From Brachypodius melanocephalos (lineage: Eukaryota > Chordata > Aves > Passeriformes > Pycnonotidae): a stretch of DNA of 64,000 nt. The stretch is from positions 31,247,151-31,311,150 of the forward strand of contig VZSR01000520.1 of the NCBI GenBank assembly GCA_013398615.1. Direction: 5' to 3'. The notes beneath the pieces were generated by a model, which saw only the letters and a program-made list of their open reading frames with translations, was not told the origin of the DNA and searched no databases. How positions within the stretch are numbered: position 1 is the first letter of the stretch; every line of letters begins with the position of its first letter. Positions 49,147-60,049 of the stretch are shown piece after piece. The translations under genes were made by a program, and so were the position numbers.

Positions 49147-50061
49147 CTATTCTGCTAACCTGAGGGTTATATGATTGTAGTACCAGTTTCAGATTTACCT
49201 TCTTGGACCTCCAACACTTGATGGATCTTAATGAATGAGTTTTGGCAAATACTTTGTGAAAGCTGTTTCAAGAAGAGTTAAGAAGAAAGAAAGGAGCATG
49301 GATTCAAGCAGAGAAGAGAGACAGAGCACTTACAGAATAATGAGAAATTTTAGTCTCATCGTCAAAAAAAATCTGAAAAGAAAATTTGCTAAAAATACTG
49401 CTGACAGACAGCATGCAAAGAAACCTGCTCACTCAAGCTAAGCTGCAGCAGAATGCTACATGCAGTGCTCTGAACTCCAAGAGCAACAAAAATTTGTCTG
49501 TTTTCATTCCTCTGCGGTTTCTTAATTTGAATACTACCATATACTGATACTGTCATATTACTCTTCTGAAAATGTCACTCTTGAAAACACCACATTGAGG
49601 CTCACCTGTACCAAGTAGTGACAGTACTTACACTGCAAACCCTTGGTGACATTTTGGTCCATCCACACCTCTTGTGATCTGCATTCCATTACTGCTACAA
49701 TACAAGAATAGAGGAGTATAGTACAAAATGAAAATGCAGAAGCATAGCTTTGACTACTTGAAATAAATGTGGGGAACAGATGAATTAGCTAAACTGAAAC
49801 ATGCATCAAATCAGGAATATAACTCTCTATAGTATAACTGAAGTCAACTTGTCATCTTTCCCATGGTTGTAATAATGACTTAATACAAAATAGTCTTTAT
49901 TACATGTATTTCATATGCCATTATGCATCACATGCAAAGAAAAACAAACAAACAAAAAAACCCCCTCCTGTGTTATCCAGAACTATTCTATGAACTTCAG
50001 ATAGGTAAAAAAAATCAAATGCCATGAATATGTTGTCATGACATTATGGAGAAGAAAGCAT

Positions 50062-50099
50062 CTTTTACATAACATAACGTAAATTATGTTATGTAAAAG
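50062..50099. repeat. Perfect inverted repeat, 16-bp arms, 6-base loop
   Basis: The arm cttttacataacataa at 50062-50077 is followed by the loop cgtaaa and its exact reverse complement at 50084-50099. A related word (cttttactaacat) recurs at about 50117-50130, so the arms may derive from a local duplication followed by inversion, or be the core of a small palindromic element. The arms are shorter than usual for a microRNA precursor. No terminal target-site duplication of convincing length is visible. Confidence 0.9.
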
Positions 50100-50522
50100 T
50101 AGAAATATGTAAATAACATCTTTTACTAACATAAATGTCATCCCTAAATTCCAACACAGGCAATTCATATCGGGAAATTTCTAAGTGATCTTCTATATGA
50201 AAGCTAAAGAAGAAAACATTGTAAACCATTGTAAATATGTTTTCTCTGTCCACTTTGTGAAAAGGCAGATAAACTTAAATTACATGTCTGAATCCTCCAG
50301 TCTATGTTGCATGTACATTGATCTCAGACATGTCTTTTAATACCTCTACAATTCAGCACTCTAAAACTTAGATGAAAAACAATTCTATTTATTTAATTGT
50401 AAGGAAAATATTCACTGAACAGAGACCTTATATGATCCTACAATTCATCTGAAGTTTCCAAGTGCTACTGTGGTATTGAATAATTTAACTGATTCTTTTT
50501 TATATGTTTAAGTTTCAACATG

Positions 50523-50558
<36 letters not shown>
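50523..50558 (+). repeat. AT microsatellite
   Basis: An interrupted (AT)n run of about 36 bases with a single GT step in the middle. Confidence 0.95.
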
Positions 50559-51784
50559 TTATACATAGAGTTTGTAAAATGTGACCATGCAAGTATATGC
50601 AGCAAGGAAATTAAAAATATCAACCTATAGTGTTATTGCAGATGACTTTACCATGTTTTAATACATCTAGCATCAACGTTTATGCTGTTGAACATACTTT
50701 AGCAGAAGGAAACTTCAAAATGTTCAGAAAAAGCATAATTATGCTCTTTGATCAAGCCTTGAAGGAGCAAGTATAAACTGATCTATGCCACTTTAAAGGC
50801 TGACTGAACAGTCAATAGCTAATACTATGCAGTGTTTCTTGATAGCATAAAAAAAGAATAGAGAAAAGTTCAGATTTTTGTCTGAAAAAGATACTACAGA
50901 CTACAGATTTTTTTGTGTGTCTGTTGTTTGCTTGTATTTTTTTATCGTCTCATTTTATAAAATGACAAGAAAGAAATGCAGTGGTTTTAGGAACAGTGTA
51001 TGATGGGGGAAGATTAAGGGGCATATTACTACTCTTCCTGCTATTGTCAGCGATTTTCTTTGTTTACGCAAAGCAGCTTGGTATAATTTGCTTGAAATCC
51101 TGCTAACAGTTAAAATAACTCAAATATTCCCACATCAGGCTGCCAAATATCAAATATGATTACTGATGTCTTGCAGTTGTCACATATGAACTTGCCAGGC
51201 TTTTGTCTTTCCTGCTATAGGGCCAGGAGTTGGTGTCCCAAGGGAAGGAACACATTTCTATGCCCTAAATGCACAGCTTTGCTGAGCTTTGCAGTTCTGT
51301 AGTCTGGGTAACCCTGAGAGTTTGTGTTAAAGATAGCCTGAATGCCTGCTGTTAACAATCATGCATTTAGTCATATAGGCTGTGTGACTCCCCAAAAAGA
51401 ATGTCCTAACTAATTAAACTTTGAAATTTCATTTCTATTTACGTTGATCAGATTTTTTTCTTCTCTAATTTGCTTTCTTATTTTTCTTACTAGTTTCAAA
51501 TTAGACTTTTATTTTTCTAAATAAGTATTAGTGTTATCTTTAGATCTAATCAATCTAGTCCCATAGTAACTAGTACAGCAACAAAATTAGAATAAATTGC
51601 CATGTAGCTTACCATTATATGCATATGTTCATGATAAGACTATTATTAGAAATTGCAAAGCCAGACAAGACCATTTTTTATCATTTTGTGGGTGAGTGTA
51701 AGTTTCAATGCATGCTTTAGTGAATAACTGTAGTTGAAAATGTTGTATGCTTTACTCTGTAATATAACTCTGATCTCTCTGCAG

Positions 51785-51913
51785 AACTCTTACTATGGTT
51801 TTACATACTTTTGGTTTGCCGAAGACCTGGCTCAAAAAATCACCTTCTTGGTGGAAACATGCAACACTTTCCTGGACTTCATGCAATCAAAAGCCTTGCC
51901 ATCAGTTATAAAA
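51785..51913 (+). CDS. Possible exon, 43 codons, unidentified product
   Basis: A pyrimidine-rich acceptor (ctgatctctctgcag) precedes an open frame of exactly 129 bases that ends at ATAAAA before gtgtgt, so the putative exon is symmetric in phase 0. Twenty-one of 43 codons end in G or C, well above the local composition, and the translation reads naturally (NSYYGFTYFWFAEDLAQKIT, then ending QSKALPSVIK). Weak points: the donor lacks the usual AG before GT, the flanking frame is also open on both sides (51734-51946), and I recognise no protein family. It could be a coding exon of a long-intron gene on the plus strand, a decayed retrocopy, or chance. Confidence 0.3.
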
Positions 51914-54234
51914 GTGTGTATTCTTGAGTTGGTTAGTTTGAAATAAAATCCCAGTGCAGAGTTAAGAGTTTATAGTTTTCACTACAAACATGCAATTAGG
52001 TCAAGAAAAATTGAAAACTTCCCTGTAGTCTTTAACTGAGCATACAAATCTTGTAAGAATTACATTTTTCTTGGTCTTTAGTAAAATTTGACGTTATGTA
52101 TAACTCATGTTGGGAATACACATTTTCCTCTCTCACAGACAACTCAGCTGGATAGATTTAGGTAAGATAAACTTCCCAAATTAAGTGGAAACCCACGTAA
52201 GTCCTTTTATAGTTTGTGTTATCATGCAAATTATAAACTGTAGTAATTTGATGACACTTTTCTTATTTTTTTGCTAGTTGTTACTAATGTAAAGCAAAAC
52301 TAGAGGGCAATTTGTTGTGATTACTGTTTTCTGATCAAAAGAGTGCAAGGGGTGGGAAAATGGAATGTTTGAGGATTAAGGAGTGTCAACAAAGACCCTA
52401 GAAGTTAAAGATCTGGATTAGCAGATCTTGTCCCACCATCTGATGACCGAATCATGATGTCAGGTTTGTGTGTAATCCCAAGTAGAAAGAAATATGCCCA
52501 GACCTCGTGACAGTTTTACAGTCATACTTCAGGAGTTCTCTTAAAGATTGTCAGGATTCGAGAAAGATAAAATTCCTATTTTGGCTGTTTTCTTCTGCTT
52601 TATAGAAAATGGCTCATGGCTTTTTTATTTTTTTTTTTTTTAATCAAGAGAGTCTTTTATGACAGAATATGGAGTCATTAACTCATGTTTTATCAGTGGT
52701 TTGGAGTAGGTTGGCTTTATTTTTTAGGGTGATTCATGCATTTGATGAAGATCATATGCCAAATTATTTCAAGTAATTTTTCAGATTCACTGGAATTGTC
52801 TCCATCTTAATTATTTTCTTTTAAATTTAGGTAAATTTTGTATTATAATACCAACTGTAAGACTTTGTGCTTAAAAGGGGTTTGTTTTACTTTTAAATCG
52901 ATTTTTCAAACGAGAGTTTTTTCAGTCTAAGGAATGAAATTTGACATCTCATATCTGAAGTAACACATTGTGTATGAAGATAATTTGACAACTTTTATTT
53001 TTTCCCAAATATTCCAGGATCTTACTTTCTTTCTATTGTATTATTATGATGTGGGTTTTTCTTTCTTTGTTTTTCGTTAATGTTTGGTAATATTTTTTCT
53101 TACTTTCTCCACAGGATTTGTATTTATTTTCTCTGTGGCAAAGTCAGCTTGGCATACACTAGTGTAGTCTGAGGTATTTTTTTATCTAGTCAATTAATAG
53201 AATTTGACGGCTTTTTATTAAAGGACAAATAGAAAAATAAAGAAGCCCACGATTAGAAAAAAAACCACCATGAGGCAGGATAGAAAATCTCTTAACAAAC
53301 ACTTGATATGTCAAACTTAATGAAGGCCCATGAGCAGACAGGGTGTATGGCTTGCTATATATTTTAGAGTATCAGAATATAAATTTTGGAATACTAAAGA
53401 ATTCTCTATTAAAAAGCTAAAACTGAAAAAAAAATCAATACCATGTTCCAAAGATGCTTCAAGTGACTAAGAGACTGAGAACATGACAGTCTTTAGATCA
53501 GAGTTTCACAGATACATTTTTTGCCTTTTTTAATGACATATGTAAACTGGACCTCTATTTAGCAAAAAGATAGATAAGATGAAGTTTTCAGTCCTTTTGC
53601 TTGCCTTTATCTTCTTCCACAATTTCTCTTGCCAGTAAAAGCACAAGCTTTTATCTTTATGATCATAAAACCATTCTAAAAAGGAAAAGTTATAAAATAT
53701 ATCCCTATTTGCTTTCTTTCTGAAGTCCAAGAATGCATGTGATCACAACAAATAGGATTTAATAAAGAATTGAAAATTAGGGTGACATTTTTGATAATTA
53801 TTCTTAATATGTCAACAATCATGTTACTAAAACCAAGTTTGCAATTATCTTATATGCTCTATTTGGGAGCTACATTTCTGTATTTTTCTGCCTTAATTAC
53901 AAAAATTTCTAGCAGCTTATATGTAGTTGTATAAAATCCAAATTTACTATTTAAAACTAACTAGTGTCTTGGTCACGTGATGGAGAAATAAGTAGGCCAG
54001 CTAGACATCAGCAAGAAGATGGAAAAAAAATCCAAAACAACTTCTTTGTATTTTAATCAAAATATATTTAAAGTTCATAGCTGACATGGCTTGTCCTTTT
54101 CGCAGTGTCCCAGTGATAGTTACAGTGAAAGAGAAATGTTTTAATAAGGGGATGTGGAGGACAGTAGGCTTTAGAAAGAAGTTTAGCTGAGATTTATAGC
54201 TGAAATAGAGATAAAACAATCAAAGATATTTTAG

Positions 54235-54290
54235 AAAAAAAAAAAAACCAAACAAACAACAAAACCAACTAACCAACCAAAAATAAAACC
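54235..54290 (+). repeat. A run plus AACC/AAAC low-complexity tract
   Basis: Thirteen A residues followed by units such as ccaaacaaacaac, then ccaactaaccaacc. It is similar in composition to the A plus CCAA tract at 38079-38137, suggesting a shared way of arising, but the flanks do not match. Confidence 0.85.
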
Positions 54291-55719
54291 ACAGAAAACC
54301 GTAACCAAACAAATTTGTAATACTAAGCAGTATTGAATATGTTCAGATTTTTTTTTTTTTTTTTTACTTTCCAAAGATTACAAAGCATTATTTTTAATAA
54401 ACTGGACTATTGGTGTATCAATAATTATTGCTACAGTGAAAGTATACAGCTTCAAGTGGGTTGTACCCCATATAGTTTATATATGGCTAATCCTTGCTAT
54501 GATTCTGTGATACTCAGAAACTTCAAGCAGGAGCCCTGATGTCCAGAACAGTTCTCTCTTCTTTTCACAGTAATTCCTTTTGACCTGTCCAGAATTAATT
54601 ACCATCTGTCTAATGCTATCTTCCTAGCTGAAGGTGAACTAACAGTAACGACATGGAGCCTGCAATAATGCCTACCAGCAGATTTCATTGAGGTTTTGCC
54701 AAATTGACAGGGTCCCATCTGCTTTGTGAGCACATGTTGCAACAAACTCAGGTGCTCTCCTAATGACCTGACATAACTATTTAAAGAGATGTTTATGATT
54801 ATAATATATTGCTCTCTTAATTGCAGCAGCAGGGATTAGCTCTCTCTATGTTTTTTTTTGCTGTTTGATTTTCTTACTGTAATCTTCTTACTAACTGCTT
54901 CACCATATGAATTATATCACATTAGATTCCCTTAAATCAATCCAAATTCAGATACGGTGCTTAAAAGAGTGTAAGTTTTTATTTCTTGCATGAGTGCACA
55001 CCAGAATGGCAGTGGTCTCCTTCTCCACTTAATATATTATGTGAAACACTTTACTGTCCTAAACTCAGTTTGGACACTATTGAATGCATGGAGTATAGGG
55101 GAAATATGCATTTTAAACTAGGAACTAAGTTGTTTTCTTCAGTTTCCTCATTCTACCTGAGTTGATGACCTGTTTTTAAATTTGAGTCACTAAAAAGAAA
55201 AATAAAGTCATTTAGTATTCTCAGGTCACACGTGAAGGAAGAAAATGTGAACTATAGAATTGCAGAGAACAGAAATTACAATGTTTGAGGGAAGTGTTAA
55301 AACAATCTGTATAATCCATGGGATTTTACACTTTTGGAAGGTTAATGGTAGTATCCCGTAATTTGCACACTTATCTCCATATTTTGTGCAGTTATAGAGG
55401 GATGTTATGATGACTGGATATCTACAATAAGGATGTCCACATGTGAGCTTCAGTTCTATGAGCTTAAAAACACCTTTCTCTCTTTCATGAAATCCATGTG
55501 GTCTGAATTTGTTGAAAATTCATCATCCCACTGTCAATTATGATGAGCTAAAATGAGGTGCTTGCATGTAATTTAGTAAATGCAAAGTAGAAGGCAGCAT
55601 GTTGGAGGAATTTCACTCACTTTGGTAAAGTTTTCTTCTCCTTTTTTTTTTTTTTTTTAGCTTCAGGAACAGCATATTATATGTTCTCAGACAGAGAGAG
55701 CAACACAGTTGAGAACCAA

Positions 55720-55995
55720 TCACCAACATAGAAAATACACATCATAGGAACTTTCTAGGCACTTTCCTTCAATTTCTACTTTGCCATTTGTGCCAATTGG
55801 TATCTCTCTGAAATCTCTTCCATACGGACCTGATTCTAAAACAGTTGTACCACTGGAGTCAGAAATTGTCCCAAAACTCACAGTTCTCTTCACATACCAG
55901 AAGTATGAGCATGGCTTCTGATATAGCTCAAACACAGATAAAAGCTGTTCTTTAGAGCCTGTGGAACCCCACACTTGAGATTTCCAACATCTTCA
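55720..55995 (-). CDS. Open frame with protein-like composition, unidentified
   Basis: On the minus strand a frame is open for about 91 codons between stops. Its translation is mixed rather than simple-sequence, with stretches such as KRTVSFGTISDSSGTTVLES and ESGPYGRDFREIPIGTNGKV. I recognise no family, there is no ATG at a sensible place (the nominal start would be GTG), and no convincing splice sites flank it. It could be a decayed coding relic of an old transposon, an exon fragment, or chance. Listed because its amino-acid composition differs from the AT-driven frames elsewhere in the window. Confidence 0.15.
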
Positions 55996-56148
55996 CAAAT
56001 TGCCAGACACACAGGATACTTGTGACACAGACAAGCTGATTTAATATGGGAAAGAAAAACAGTGTCCTCAGTTAATATTTGCTGTGGAATTGCCCTTTCA
56101 ATGTAGTATAAAATTTGCCTCTAACTCAAAGCAAATGAAATTAAATGA

Positions 56149-56172
56149 AGCTTCTCCAAATTTGGAGAAGCT
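56149..56172. repeat. Perfect 24-bp palindrome
   Basis: AGCTTCTCCAAA at 56149-56160 is followed with no spacer by its exact reverse complement TTTGGAGAAGCT at 56161-56172. The bases just outside do not continue the symmetry. It is a dyad of the type bound by dimeric DNA-binding proteins, or the joint of two inverted fragments. Confidence 0.95.
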
Positions 56173-56747
56173 GTAGTTCTGAGAAAGAGAATTAATATTT
56201 TTGTCTCTGTTCTAATAGCATAGTAGGTTAATTCAAGGGGCACTGATTGGAAAAGTGATTTTTCAGTCAGTCAGTTCAAAAAAAAAAAAAGCTCAAACAT
56301 TGAAAATATGTCATTGTATTATGCAACATTTCATTTATATCTCATAATTTTGATCTTTTGAATCTTCATCTGGCTCTATCATGTCTCCTATATAATAAAC
56401 TTGGACCTTTAGCCTTCATGTATTGAATATACATAACTACAGTGTGTTTCAGATTTATAGTGTCAAAAAGGCCTGTCTCAGTTATATTGAGTGTCCTAAA
56501 CAAAGTCCTGTTGTACCAAACATTCACATTTCCATATAGATGTATGCATTCATGTGATATCACATATTGCCAGACTCAGCTGTTCAGTAGCTGCAGGTGT
56601 AAATCTGCCACCGTTGGTAGGCTCTAATGACAGAATGTGTCTATTATGGGTGACCTTTTTCCTCTCCATATTTAAAAATAATGTTAAATGGATTTTTCTT
56701 TCTGCAGACTTATTATCCTTCTAAATCCACTTAGTGTACATGGATTA

Positions 56748-56776
56748 GTCTAATGGGAGAAATTGTCTCATTAGAC
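56748..56776. repeat. Near-perfect inverted repeat around two ATTA cores
   Basis: GTCTAATGGGA at 56748-56758 and TCTCATTAGAC at 56766-56776 pair at ten of eleven positions around a seven-base loop. Each arm contains a TAAT/ATTA homeodomain-type core. Confidence 0.8.
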
Positions 56777-57900
56777 ATCCATCATCTGCTTTAAAGGAAC
56801 CATTTCTAACTACAGCGTCTTTAGGGGATGGAAGGGAGAAGCAAAGAATCAAAAGTGTAAAACTATTTACTAGGCCTCAAAGGGTCAATAGCCTTTCATT
56901 TTGTGTGCTTGTGATTAGCTTGACTGTCTGACATTTCAACAAAGTCTAAAGTCCTCTAACCCTTTTTTATCTTTGTATATCTTTTCTTGTGTGTCAATTA
57001 AAAAAAGTGTTCTCATGACAGACAGAGGGAAAGAGAGACATGAAAGAGATGAAACAAGTGTGAGCATAACTTCCTTATAATCCTACAATAACAGAGACAA
57101 ATTAGCTTCAAGAGGAGACAAACATTTCTACAACACAGAAGTATAAAGACACTGTTATTTCATTAAAGTTCATTAGCTGCAAGGAAATGGAGTGTGAGAA
57201 AAAAGCACAGCTTTGTTGCAAAGAGGAAGTCAATCATTTAATATTCCAAGTCTTAGGGTCTCAAGAAATTTGCAATCTCAAATTTGCCTTTCCCACCCAA
57301 TTCAACCTTAGAAACCTTGTTAAAAATATAACTTCACTGCCACTTTACATATGAAGGTTTACCCAGCCTTGCAACCTGACACTATGTCTCAGAGAAAGAA
57401 GAAATGGTTTCATTTATTTGCCAGTACAAAAAATATTTCCCTCCAACAAGACTATTTTCTTTCTATCCCATTCCCTTTATTAAAAATGAGTTTATGAGGC
57501 TTTCCCCTTAACCCCCACAGCAGCAAGATATAATTTCGTTTCTGATACCCGGTATGATACATCAGTATGTTTCTGGCCTTTACTGGGCATCAGACTGGCT
57601 GTGAGTCAGGTGAACTTGGGGAAGCACCGGCTGAATACAGGATTCCTTATCACAAAGGTGCCAGCCAAATGATCAGCTCAAAGTCCCTCAAGCCATTTTT
57701 ATTGTAAATTGTATCTCAGGTATAATAATTAGGCTGCTCAATTTCAACTGGAACACCTTTTAGTGCTGGACCAGATGACTCCCCAGATGGCACACTGTTG
57801 ATCTCACATATTTAGGCTTGGTCTAGGGAGGTGTCATCCAGGTTAAATTCTAATATCATGCTCAAAGTTCCTGACACTGGCACCATCAAACTATATCTGT

Positions 57901-57931
57901 GTTTTTGTTTTGTTTTGTTTTGTTTTGTTTT
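57901..57931 (+). repeat. GTTTT microsatellite
   Basis: About six units of the pentanucleotide gtttt in a row, starting after gtttttg. Plain simple repeat. Confidence 0.95.
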
Positions 57932-59946
57932 AATCTAAGAGGAAGAAAATCCAGCTATGAAGTGCCCCTCACACATGAGCTTTAGCCATATTTGCCTGCA
58001 TGTTGGAAGAAAGAAATGGTTAGAAAAAACTGTCTGGATTTCTGCAACTCATAGGCAAAATACTTGGAAAGTGCCTGTGTGGCAAATTCGTGTTATGTTT
58101 CTATGACAAAATAAATGGTACATTTCAATTACCAGACATTTTATAAACTTCTGCCTAAACATTGATATCTATTGATAGTGATATTGGTATATCTATGTAG
58201 ATAGATATATAGATCTTTTGTATGTCACAATGCAATTTTATTAAGGTCTCATTCACATTACATTTAGGAGTTTTATATATTTTGTATTCTAAACTTCTCC
58301 TAGACTCACAAGACACTTTTTACTGTGTCAAAATATCAACATCCTAATATCACATCTTGTAGAGCTTTCTCACTGACTTCGAAATTTGTCTTATGGAGCT
58401 AGAATGGGGTGGGGGAGATGTACACTAATACAGGAGTGGGTTTCATAGAAAATCTTCTTAACCAGTCTTTCTATGGTCACCCAAAATCATCAATTGCCAT
58501 TATGTGTGATTTCAATAAGCAGCTTGCAACAACTATATGAATTTTCTTGACTTAGATGTTTTCATGAAATATGTGTATTAATTAATATATTAAATTGTTA
58601 TGGAAAGTAATTTTCAAAGTGGGAAATGCTTCATGTTGAAACATAGTAATGAATTACTAAGAGGAAAAAGGTAAGATTAATTATGATTTATTTATTAATC
58701 AATCAAATAGAGCAGGTGAGATTTTGTTAAATTATGGTCCTCATTCTAAGCCATGGCATAGCTACAAGTTGGAGACATTTTGGCAGTTTGAGATCTGCCC
58801 TTCCTTTTTTATAAATTAGCAGGTACAAGATCTTTATTCTCATTAGAATTGAGTGCTGATATCACATGGATCAAGAGAGTTGCTTTTAAGCATCTAAAGG
58901 CAACAAAAGAGCATTCAGGAGGAAATTGAAGTACATCCTTAATCCTCAACAGTCTTAATGTGTGCATCCCGTGGATTTGTTTATCAGTGGTAAGGAAGAT
59001 TGACCACACAGGAAGAAATCTGATATCCTGAACAAGATTTAGTGCCATGAAAGAATGACTTTTACAGCAGCACTTGATTAATCTCTTCCAGAGTGGACTT
59101 CTCTTTTTTTCAGACAAACCCTTTCTTTGATCAACTATAGCAGACTTCTCTCAGCTGCATGATCTGTTTTGCCTATAACAAATAATGAAACATGCTTATT
59201 CAGTAAGGTGTTGCCTTCTGTAGATAATTATGTCACATGTGACACAAACCTATTGAACCTTCTGGTAGTAAAATGAAACTAAATAAGTGAGAGATGTGCG
59301 AGATTTTCTTAAGAGAAAGGATATGGCTTCTTGTAACTACCTGCAGTATGGAGAGATCCCCAAATACCTTAAATATCCCAGAAGCCTGACATTATTGTTA
59401 GATATATTAGTAATTCCAGCTCCAAAGATTTTCTGTTGTCTCCACAGATGCCAGAAGCTTCAGGGGCTAGACAAGGGTCCTTTTCAAATTTCATATCATC
59501 TTTAGCCTTTCATGCACCAGCTGTGAAAATCAATTAGCCTTGGTGAAACTAAGCTGCTGCATGTTCTCAATAATGAAAAATACCAACTGTGCTCTGGTGA
59601 TATTCTCTGTCTGTAAAAAGAAGGATGGTGCTTCTGAATTTCTTTCTCACATTTTTTCCTACATAGAGTTGCCTTTTTACTTCTGCTTTTGAAATTTACC
59701 AGATGTGCCAGACAGGTTAACACAGGACACAGTTTAAAGAGGCAAGAAAGCTATGCTGTAGCCCACTTCTGACATTTGTGATTCCCCAAGGCTTGTGCGA
59801 AGCCACGTCTCAAAGTAAAAAGCATCTGACTGAGTGCCAGAGTTGACTTACACTAACTCTTTGATAATATTATGATGCTCAGCAATTCCTTGAGAATTTA
59901 CAATCTGTTCCTCTTACAAATGTCTTGTGCTTCTTTCTTTGCTTAG

Positions 59947-60049
59947 GAGAGCAAGACAGTATCTTTGAACTTGAGAAACTTGAAGAAAATGTTTGAAGAG
60001 GATAAGAAGAATCTGCCTGCCCTAATCACAACTTTATGGACAAAGAGAG
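59947..60049 (+). CDS. Possible exon, 34 codons plus 1 base, unidentified product
   Basis: A strong acceptor (ttgtgcttctttctttgcttag) precedes an open frame whose immediately upstream in-frame codon is the TAG of the acceptor itself, so the frame is open only if spliced. It runs through KKMFEEDKKNLPALITTLW to a GT at 60050 (gtgcat); if that donor is not used, the frame stops at the TAG at 60061. Eighteen of 34 codons end in G or C, above the background. The predicted peptide is charged, probably helical, and not recognised. If the segment at 51785-51913 is also an exon, its phase-0 end would join this phase-0 start in frame. Chance remains possible. Confidence 0.3.

Larger units (their letters stand above)
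49147..51784. other. AT-rich non-coding DNA, no gene seen
   Basis: The first 350 bases after the gap are slightly richer in GC and may still belong to the retroviral element; the lysine/arginine-rich frame at 49235-49441 shows no motif beyond basic composition. Further right the sequence is plain AT-rich DNA with a 16-bp-arm hairpin (50062-50099) and an AT microsatellite (50523-50558), listed separately. Confidence 0.6.
51914..59946. other. AT-rich non-coding DNA, no confirmed gene
   Basis: About 8 kb. A 23-base segment at 52139-52161 has an excellent acceptor (ttttcctctctcacag) and donor (gtaaga), but a micro-exon cannot be supported alone. Frames at 53530-53730, 54001-54219, 56366-56627, 58809-59117 and 59287-59723 show no motif. 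Inverted repeats at 56149 and 56748, a CCAA-type tract at 54235-54290, a GTTTT repeat at 57901 and the open frame at 55720 are listed separately. No transposon recognised. Confidence 0.6.

Noticed and set aside
54500..54530. gctatgattctgtgatac considered as a CR1 3' terminus
   Set aside because: Only the octamer-like words are present; no upstream CR1 sequence was found.
57735..57830. gctggaccagatgactcccc considered as a CR1 tail
   Set aside because: A single short match to the CR1 end without the adjoining blocks.
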